A DNA stretch of 64,000 bases, taken from Epiperipatus broadwayi (lineage: Eukaryota; Onychophora; Udeonychophora; Euonychophora; Peripatidae). The notes beneath the pieces were generated by a model that worked only from the letters and a program-made list of their open reading frames with translations, was not told the DNA's origin and searched no databases. The stretch is taken from the NCBI GenBank assembly GCA_028023455.1, contig JAQFVV010000055.1, positions 4,806,030 to 4,870,029 on the forward strand, written 5' to 3'. The translations under genes were made by a program, and so were the position numbers. Below, in pieces: positions 56,473 through 64,000 of the stretch (its first letter is position 1; each line of letters starts with the position of its first letter).

Positions 56473-56531
56473 ATCCAAGGCTCCTCACTGATGATGGCCA
56501 CAAGCCAGAAACTAGTCTGGGGATATTGGAT
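56473..56531 (+). ncRNA. Hammerhead ribozyme A4-right
   Basis: Same structure as the left ribozyme in the opposite arm, all pairings intact. The two would cleave transcripts of opposite strands, or one transcript and its complement. Confidence 0.83.
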
Positions 56532-56749
56532 GAGTAGGCACTAGATAGGGATTTTATGCACAAGCCTTCTGGCATCCGTTGAATACTCTGTTTGGCACAG
56601 GGTGGCACTACTGTATGGGGAGTTTTGCCTTTGTTTAAACTTACAAATATTGTCATGCCAGTAATTTTTTCTAATATGGTGGAGTTAAAATTCAATTTTG
56701 AAAAATGTCTGCACTGCAGTGATTAAAAGTGATTAGACACCAATTGCTA

Positions 56750-57225
56750 ATTGTAAGACAATGAGATAATGGAAAAATATGTAGTTGTCATCAAGGGCAT
56801 GAGGATTTATGTATTTGACACTTCTAGCTTACCTGACAAGCTAAGGTTGTTCATTAAATGCATACATAGTGAGAAAGGATTATCTAAGTTTGCTCTTGTG
56901 GATAATTGCAATTTGGTGGAGTTGAGATGAAAGATGTGCTGATATAAAAAAAAAAAAACAACTTGAAAATTATCTCTTCATTGCAATGGCTATTCACTCA
57001 TTTACAAGGTACTAAAAGTGGATAGAAATCTGTTATCTTGTGAGAGAGTGGTGTAATGGAAAGATATCAAGCTATCAACATGAGCAATAGATTCAAGTGT
57101 TTGTCACCTTTAATTCGTTGTGAATGCAGAATGAAAGAGGGTGATATAACTTTCTGAGTTATTGGAAGATTGTGACATGATACAGCTGAGATGAAGGATG
57201 CATTAAAAAAAACTTGATTTTTCTC
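56750..57225 (+). repeat. Two tRNA-like repeat copies in tandem
   Basis: Copies near 56755-56970 and 57035-57225 share gataatggaaa / gtaatggaaagat, ttgacacttct / ttgtcacctt, gttgagatgaaagatgtgct / gctgagatgaaggatgcatt, and an A-run tail followed by cttg. The second has a B-box-like gattcaagtg. They may be SINEs of a fourth kind. Confidence 0.5.
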
Positions 57226-57604
57226 ATTTCATATATATTTCCCAACAGTTATTTCAACCTTCCAATCTGAGTCTTTTCTCATTAAATTTCCAGCAAAGTC
57301 TTTTGAAAATCCACATAACACATATTAAGTGGTGTTTTAATGATCCTCCATTTGTTTTTTATATTGCTCAAAGGCGTATTGCAATGAAATGATGGAGCAT
57401 ATTCATTTCTTTACTGATTCCCTTTTTTTTCACTCCCAACTTTCTGAACTTATATAAAAATTAGATTATTTCATTAATCGTAACTTTGCAAATATCAAAA
57501 TAGTGAGTGAACTTAGGTTTTTCCCCTGATAGAAAATTTAATCAAGACTGCAGGCCAATTCCCACAGTATACTTGAACCTTATTTGGTAGTAGTTAGTAT
57601 TATT

Positions 57605-57880
57605 GTTTTTTCACAATTTATTCTGATATCCTGTATTTAGAATTAAGTTGTAAAATAACAATCCTCTCAACGTAGTGTTTGTTTCTCAGGAGATCATGTG
57701 ATGTTTATGCACCAAACTGACTGAATATAGCAGTCTTAGTTTTTTTTACACAATTTATTCTGGCATTTAGAATTAATTTTATAAAATAGTGACCTCTAAA
57801 AATGATGTTAATATCTTGGGAGGTCATGTGATGTCTAAGCACTCAACTGATGGAGTGTAGCAATTTTATTCAATCAAATA
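57605..57880. repeat. Tandem duplication, unit about 140 bp
   Basis: cacaatttattctg, atttagaatta, aggagatcatgtgatgttta / ggaggtcatgtgatgtctaa and gcac-aactga recur once each in the two units (57605-57740, 57741-57880). Diverged. Confidence 0.7.
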
Positions 57881-58294
57881 AACCTTTTTAGTTAATTTGG
57901 CTCAGATAATTGATTCACAAACTTGTGCCTATTACATCTCTATATTAACCTTGGGATATTGCGTAATTGGAAATCTCAAATCAGAAGTGAGTTTTCTAAC
58001 TTTATTTCATACTCAAATTAAAATGTTTTTCACATGATCTTATTGGACAACTAATAATTAAGAATTTTATGTCCTACAGATATATATTGCTCAAGCGAAA
58101 ATAAGATTGCTCAAACTGATGTTTTGCTCAACATTTATTCTGTCCTATTATCAAAGAAGTTTAATCAAGCATATGAAAAACTGGTATTAGCAGGAAGTTT
58201 AGCCAAAATCAAGTGTATTAAAAAGAATATAAATATAACTAAAATTAAAAAGATTCTTTTCAAGAACCTCCATATAATTCATGTCCATTGCACA

Positions 58295-59239
58295 AACAAT
58301 CTAACATCACATGATCACTATTCTTTATGTTTACACAAGCTGTTTTTCACAGAGGCAAAACTCTCCATACAATAGCGTCACTCAGTGCAAGCCAGAATAA
58401 TCAATGGATGCAGGAAAGTTTGTATATAAAATCTCTATCTAGCGTCTAGTCATCCAATATCCCCAGACTAATTTCAACCTTTTGGCTTTTATCAGTGATG
58501 AACCTTGAATCTGAGAGTGTTGCATTTAGATCTTAGGATCTAATGCAACCCTTTAGCAGCCACCTTTTACTTTTTTAGCTAATTATAAAGCTTTGAGTCC
58601 AAAATGAAAACACAAGAATGTTTTCAAGCTAAGCTCATTAGCTTGTATAGATGTATAGATCTGACCTTAGTTCAGCATCTATACTTTTTGGTGTCTTTGG
58701 TTCTTTAATAACGAGTGTCACCATAATCCTATTGGGCAGACTTGGTATTAAACTATCAAACATCACATGATTACCATTCTTTATGCGTACACAAGCTAAA
58801 TGGAGAATTTTGCCTCTGTGAAAAACAGCTTGTGTATGCATAAAGAATGATGATCATGTGATGTTTAATGGTTTAATACCAATCCTGTCCAATATAATTA
58901 TGGTGACTGCAATTATTAAAAAACCAATCAAAAAGTATGGATGCTGAACTGAGTTCAGATCTATACAACTATACAAGCTAAAGAGCTTAGCTTAAAAACA
59001 TTATTGTGTTTCATTTTGGACTCAAAGCTTTATAGTTAGCTAATAAGATAAAAGGTGGCTGCTGGATGGTTGCATTAGTTCCTAAGATCTAGGTGTAGTG
59101 CTCTCACATCCAAAGCTCCTCTCTGATGAAAGTCAAATGCTAGAAACTGGTCTGGGGATATTGGATGAGTAGGCACTAGATAGGAATTTTATGCACAAAC
59201 CTTCCTGCATCCATTGATTACTCTGGCTTGCAGTAAATG
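58295..59239. mobile_element. Family A composite element A5 with 12-bp target duplication
   Basis: GTCCATTGCACA lies at 58283-58294 and 59240-59251. Between are a minus arm (58295-58610), an inner inverse pair around 58740-58870 (aaacatcacatgattaccat / atgatcatgtgatgttta), and a plus arm (58930-59239). The whole was inserted as one unit. The minus hammerhead reads CUGAUAA and is dead; the plus one keeps its core. Confidence 0.82.
59108..59166 (+). ncRNA. Hammerhead ribozyme-like motif in A5
   Basis: Outer stem I AUCCAA with UUGGAU intact; core CUGAUGA; GAA; stem III AC-UG-GU; cleavage residue C. Stem II (AAGUCAAAUGCUA) is weak and the base of stem I has a U-U mismatch. Activity is doubtful. 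Confidence 0.5.
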
Positions 59240-59461
59240 GTCCATTGCACAGACTTGAATTTTATATTTTAATGTTTTATGCAATAATTTTTACTGAACA
59301 TTCTTTCTTTGAGTTTTGCCAAGCTATTTTCTTAATCATTTCTCTAAAAGCAGTATCAAAAAGCCTACCCCAATCAGGTAGGAGTTATTTATTGATATTA
59401 CGGGTACTCTTTATTAATTATGTGGAAATTAATATTAAATATGGTTAAACATTAAAAAAAA

Positions 59462-59590
59462 AGCCCTGTGTGGTTTACTTCAGTGGTAAAGTATCAGACT
59501 GAATCCTAAGGTCCTCAGATCAATTCCAGTTTTCCGATGCTCGAACGTATAAACTCCTGAGGAATAAAGCCATTTAATTATTTATTTATA
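59462..59590 (+). mobile_element. tRNA-derived SINE, family V, copy V3
   Basis: tgtggtttacttcagtggta (A-box region), ctcagatcaattcc (B-box region), then gaggaataaagccatttaat and a tattta tail. Confidence 0.68.
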
Positions 59591-60198
59591 AAATGAAAAA
59601 AAAAAAAGGAATATTGATTATAAAAGGTCAACAGTATTTTGATAAGCTTGCTTTTTTTAAAAACTAATTTATCTATTTTTACTTTTAAAGGTATATTATT
59701 ATCTATTAAGTAAATATCATTATTTGCACAATACTTTGTGATAAGTATATTATTGAACAATAATATGTTTTATGTGTATATGTATAAAATATAGCTAAGT
59801 TTACAAATGAAATATTTTTTTTTAATTGTCTAATATGCTAGAAGAAAGAACTTGTCATTTTAGAGGATTATGATGTGGATTTGATTTCTAATGTCTTGGT
59901 CAATTGTGTAATGACCTGCGTGTGTTAGTCAAGGTTGTCCAATTTGCAATTATTAATTTCAAGAACTGAAACTTATTATCTTGTTGATTCTGGCTCGGTT
60001 CCCGGCAGATCTTTATACGTTATTACATGTTTATTAGTATCATTGAAAATAATATTAATTACATTTTGCTTTTTTTTTTTTTAAAAAAAAAAAACAATTC
60101 TATGAATGTATATAAAAAACCTTTGTTAAATAATACTGCTAAGTTATAGATTTACACTTTAGTGCTGTATGGGTCACATTAGTGGAATTCAATAAGTT

Positions 60199-60438
60199 GA
60201 TAGGATTATCGATTGTTTTCTAAATCAGTAGATAGTTGTTCAAAAAATATTCTGGAAAGATAGGATTATTGGTTATTTTCTAAATTGGTAGATAGTTGTT
60301 CAAAAATATTCTGGAAAGATAGGATTATTGTTTGTTTTCTAAATCGGTAGATAGTTGTTCTAAACATATTCTGGAAGGATAAGATTATTGGTTGTTTTCT
60401 AAATCAGTAGATAGTTGTTCAAAACATATCCTGGAAAT
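60199..60438. repeat. Minisatellite, four units of 59-60 bp
   Basis: Units start at 60199, 60259, 60318 and 60378 with gataggattat, then gttttctaaat, ggtagatagttgttc, and attctggaa. Differences are few. Confidence 0.9.
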
Positions 60439-63400
60439 ATTGATTTTATTTTTTTCATCATGGAAGAGTATAGGAATGAAATGAAAGTTGTGATAGATGG
60501 TGTTACAATCTGTTTTAATTTACATATATATAGTTGTAATGAGATTTTCTGTTAATCTTTTTCTCCCTTTAAAGCAGGCAGTAGCTGATCAATTCTCAAA
60601 TGTATTAAGTGAAACTTAGATATTTGTTGATAAAATAAACTTTAAATAAATTCAAAACAGTTGAATCACTTTGTGTCAACATAGTATAAGCAGCGTTGCA
60701 TCTATGTGCCAGTTAATTCATGCTCCAAGCATTCGTCTGTTTGCTTATTGTATTCAATATGTCCTGTGTACAATATATATATATATATACACACAAACTT
60801 ACAAATTTGAAAAGGTAATAAAAGAATAAAAAAATTGTAAATAATTATTTCTAAATAAATAAAATTTATCTGAAAAAATATTTACTAAAATTTATTCGAT
60901 ATTTCTTTTGGCAGAGAGACGTCTTCAGAAAAAAAAAAAAAATAAACATTAGGATTTGAAACAGATGATAACATTTTTTCCCTCTGATTAATGTTTATTC
61001 CTTTGGATGAAATATCAGAAAATTTTTATTTCTTTTTATTTAAAGGTTTTATATATTAATTAGTTTTTATGAACGTTAAATGCCTTGGAGAACAAAAAAT
61101 CATCATAAATGCACAGGTAATGTACTTAAAGCATACACAAGAAATGAGGCTAATTATAAATCACTTCTTACAAAATAAGAATCTGTACTAAGAAATATAT
61201 AGAGCAGTGTTATAAAGCATGAACAATGCTTATGAAGTATAAATAAATGCTCAATACCCGTACTTATATGTAAAAAGGTAAGGCAAGTTTTAAAATAACC
61301 AACAGATCAAAAGTCCTCTAAAAGAAATGATTGATAAAGGCATCACATGACAAGTTTGCCAATTTCTAGATGATAAGAATTGAGCAGTTTTCCATACCTG
61401 TTTTTAATTTGTATACAGTGTGTTCCACTGGAAAGATAATTGATTCTTTCTCTGTGTTCCACTGAAAATGTGATTGGTTATCTTTCTCCAAGCCTTCTGG
61501 AGAGCCATCTTTGAATCAACATTTAATTTAGTTATTCATCATAAAAATCTTGGTGTTAGCATGTCTGAATTATGAGCAATGTGAAGGGTGTTTATACTTT
61601 TGTAGATCATCTTCATTACTCATCCTGTCTTTACAAAATCTTGAAAACCACTTTAAAATAGTTTTGCATCTTAGGGTTTCACTGCCATAAAAAGTGTGAA
61701 ACATTTCAAATGTTTTACCCTAACAATTTTGCTCAATTGTTGGTTAAGGTATAAAACCTGCTGTCGCATTTTATATCATAATTTATGACCAAGATATGCT
61801 TATGCTTTAAAATTTTTATTGTGAACAGTTAAATTCTTTCATTATGTAATATATGTGTTTATTCACAAATGGCGCTGCAAACGGCTTGGACACTGAACTA
61901 GTCTTCATTTCACTGGAACAAACTGTATACTAAAAACATTGGATAATTAACTAGGATAATTTTTTTTTTTAAAAAAAAAGTCTAAACAGAACGGAAAACA
62001 TTTTCAACTTTCACCTAGCCAGGATTGAACTCAACACATTTGATTAAAGTTTGCTAAACTAATTTTAAACATTAAATTATCTATTAAAATATCGGTAAAT
62101 ATCATACGTATTTTCTTTTCAATAATCCAAAACCTGATTACAGTTGTCTATTTTTATACTTAAATTTAAATGCACACACACACCTGTATGTGTAATGTGC
62201 ATTTTATTTAAAGGTAAGTTAAATTACAAGATACATTATCAAGATCTAACAACAAAATAGAGACCTTCCTGGTGTTTGTCACTACTTACTATTTTAGTTA
62301 ATACAGTATTTATATATACAAATCACAATTAACTGGGAATTATTATAATCAACTTATTAAGCTAGGAAAGTAAATCACTCTGAAATTTTAATTTTTGTAT
62401 TTTTATTAATTTTTAAATGCCAAACTATAAGTCCGCCTAACATAATTATTGACACCCTGTAATACATCCTTTTATTTAATTAACCTTTGAATTTATTAAT
62501 GTGAAAAGTATTTCCATCTGTTTTTTATTTACATTGTTGCTAACTCAAGTAGCTGGTAATTTCCTAGAAACTAGCCGAGTGCAGAAAATAAATGCATCGT
62601 ATTATCTCTTTGACTATTCAATAAGTATAACTATAATTCTCTTGTCCTGTAGTCATGATAATTATCAGCAAATCGTAATTATATTTTCATTTGAAAAAAA
62701 AAAAACACTCATTGATCATCTATCTGACGCATTCACAGATACGTAAATATATATTACAATTTTATTTACAAGTGTCAAATTGTTCATACACACAACTTTG
62801 ACTTCAGTCACTTCAGATTAATACAATAATGATTACTAATAATCTTTTATTAAAGTAGAGATTATCCCTAGTTAAGTTATAAAATTTAAACTTCACTCAA
62901 AGAGTAATTAAAATATATAATAAATAGTGGAATAATCTCTTTTTTTCCTCATGGGTACTATCTTTTAAGATATATTTAAAACTCATTGCATCTCAAATTT
63001 TTGAAACATTAATAAAGACAGCTGGAAAAGACTTGTACTCTAGCCAATAGTGTGTGTTTGATCACCTAAACTATTGGCATGAATGTTGTTTGCCTCTCAG
63101 TAATTATAATGCCACAAACAAGTTTATCCACACACGAATATATATGTTTCTATACAATACTATTGATATTAAAATGAGAATTTTTGTTTAAAATTAAAGC
63201 TTGTTGATAATAATTAGCGGATGCCTGGTTGTCATAATGTTTATTCTAGTTTAATACATAAAGAGATCTGTTTTAAAGCTGGGGACTTAACCACAATGCT
63301 TGCTCAGATTACAGAATTGATTTATTCTTATCAACCACATATTAACCCACTCATATTGTAAGCAAAAACATGAAGGCTATCACCCAATCGCTACAACTAA

Positions 63401-63600
63401 AGGTAATTGTTAGATTATTCATGGCAGAAAACTCCAGTGTAACTTGAATAGAAAGCAAGCTTAGTAGCTAGATACTTTCTTTAGGTTTTAATAGCAGCAT
63501 ACATATAATTTTTTTGGTTAATCAATCTTGGACATATTGTTAGGGTGTTCATTTGCCTTGCAACTATGTAATTTTTTTATATTGTAATTATTCATACTAT

Positions 63601-64000
63601 ACCATCTGGTGCCCATTGATTACTCAGGCTTACCATAGATGGTTCTAGAATAGGGAGAAGGGAACTAACTGCTCTTGGAAGCATGTGGGAGATATTATAG
63701 CACTATACCATCTGATATCCATTGATAACTCAGGCTTACAGTAGATGGCTCTAGAGTAGAATGAAGAGAACTCTTGGAAGCATATGAGTGATATTATAGT
63801 AGTGTACCATCCAGTAACCATTGATTACTCAGGCTCACAGTAGATGGCTCTGGAATTGAATAAGAGAACTGTTCTTGGAAATATGAATGATATTATAGTA
63901 TTATACCATCTGGTGCCCATTGATTACTCAGGCTTACCATAAATGGCTCTAGAATAGGGAAAAGGGAACTGTTCTTGGAAGCATATGGGATAAAATCTAA
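63601..64000. repeat. Tandem array, unit 99-106 bp, runs off the right edge
   Basis: Units start with accatctg at 63601, 63707, 63806 and 63905. Each contains ccattgattactcaggctta, agatggctct, gaact, and ttggaagcata. The string catt-gattactc-ggctt-c...atggc also occurs in the family A arm end (as in A1, A2 and A4), so this array seems derived from a family A end. Confidence 0.85.

Larger units (their letters stand above)
56075..56634 (-). mobile_element. Family A foldback, copy A4 (best preserved)
   Basis: The 14-mer TTAAACTTACAAAT flanks it (56061-56074, 56635-56648). Arms of about 180 bp run from ggcaaaactccccatacagt to agatct and back, with a 150-bp unpaired centre. The left end extends 50 bp further (caaacatcacatgatcacca), as in other members. 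Both arms carry intact hammerhead cores on opposite strands. Apparent open frames (56150, 56447) mirror each other in the two arms and are shadows. Confidence 0.88.
54595..64000 (+). other. First intron of the GAS2-like gene (at least 9.4 kb)
   Basis: No further exon was found: nothing encoding the expected CxCPT/GAR-like domain or a GC-rich plus-strand frame flanked by AG and GT appears to the right edge. The intron is full of repeats (families D, A, V, and tandem arrays). A poly-G run of 10 lies near 54998. The stretch 60450-63590 holds no repeats I can name. Confidence 0.7.

Noticed and set aside
56150-56695. Two near-identical frames on opposite strands
   Set aside because: They are the two arms of family A element A4 read in opposite directions.
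62501-62746. 81-codon frame with a signal-peptide-like beginning (KSISICFLFTLLLTQVAG)
   Set aside because: The first codon is GTG, not ATG. No splice acceptor is convincing, and the rest is low-complexity, AT-driven sequence.
1-64000. CRISPR array, operons, Shine-Dalgarno sites
   Set aside because: The tandem repeats present lack regular unique spacers, and the spliced gene and animal retroelements show a eukaryotic nuclear genome.

Overview
This is an AT-rich stretch of an animal nuclear genome, probably a non-vertebrate. The evidence is a spliced GAS2/Pickled-eggs-type calponin-homology exon, Penelope-like, RTE-like, mariner-like, Merlin-like and Ty3/Gypsy-like debris, tRNA-related SINEs, and no bacterial gene layout. 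A mollusc or other lophotrochozoan is a guess; nothing here proves the phylum. Only one host coding segment is recognisable: exon 53881-54594 on the plus strand, with a donor at 54595. Its intron appears to run past the right edge.

Layout. 0.7-2.3 kb: a minus-strand Penelope-like element (PLE-1) interrupted by a 939-bp GIY-YIG unit flanked by an exact 13-bp target duplication. 2.3-11.0 kb: a second, plus-strand PLE-1 copy split by an 8.1-kb LTR retrotransposon with LTRs of about 2.6 kb, gag and protease remnants only, and a 4-bp target duplication (CATG). 11-16 kb: a foldback element, an LTR-like fragment, a mariner remnant, and one copy of a 1.6-kb repeat found again at 23.4-25.6 kb. 16.6-22.4 kb: a block with more CpG and no recognisable genes. 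24.7-40 kb: dense insertions of foldback, SINE, LINE and Merlin remnants. 43-46.5 kb: an RTE-type LINE tail and a 2.1-kb solo-LTR-like block inside a foldback element. 47-53 kb: more of the same repeats. 53.6-64 kb: the GAS2-like exon and its repeat-filled intron, ending in a tandem array.

The most interesting result is that three unrelated repeat families (called here A, B and S) each carry a type I hammerhead ribozyme core: CUGANGA, stem II, GAA, a very short stem III, a cleavage residue, and matching stem I strands. Copies show compensating changes in stems I, II and III. In the best copies of families A, B and S, stem III is a perfect palindrome, as expected of hammerheads that act as dimers. 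Family B occurs as a tandem dimer with ribozymes 423 bp apart and as an inverted dimer. Most family A copies, the inverted B dimer and the GIY-YIG unit are flanked by 10- to 14-bp target duplications, which suggests one mobilising machinery, perhaps a Penelope-like element. All of this was read by eye; no search or folding was run.
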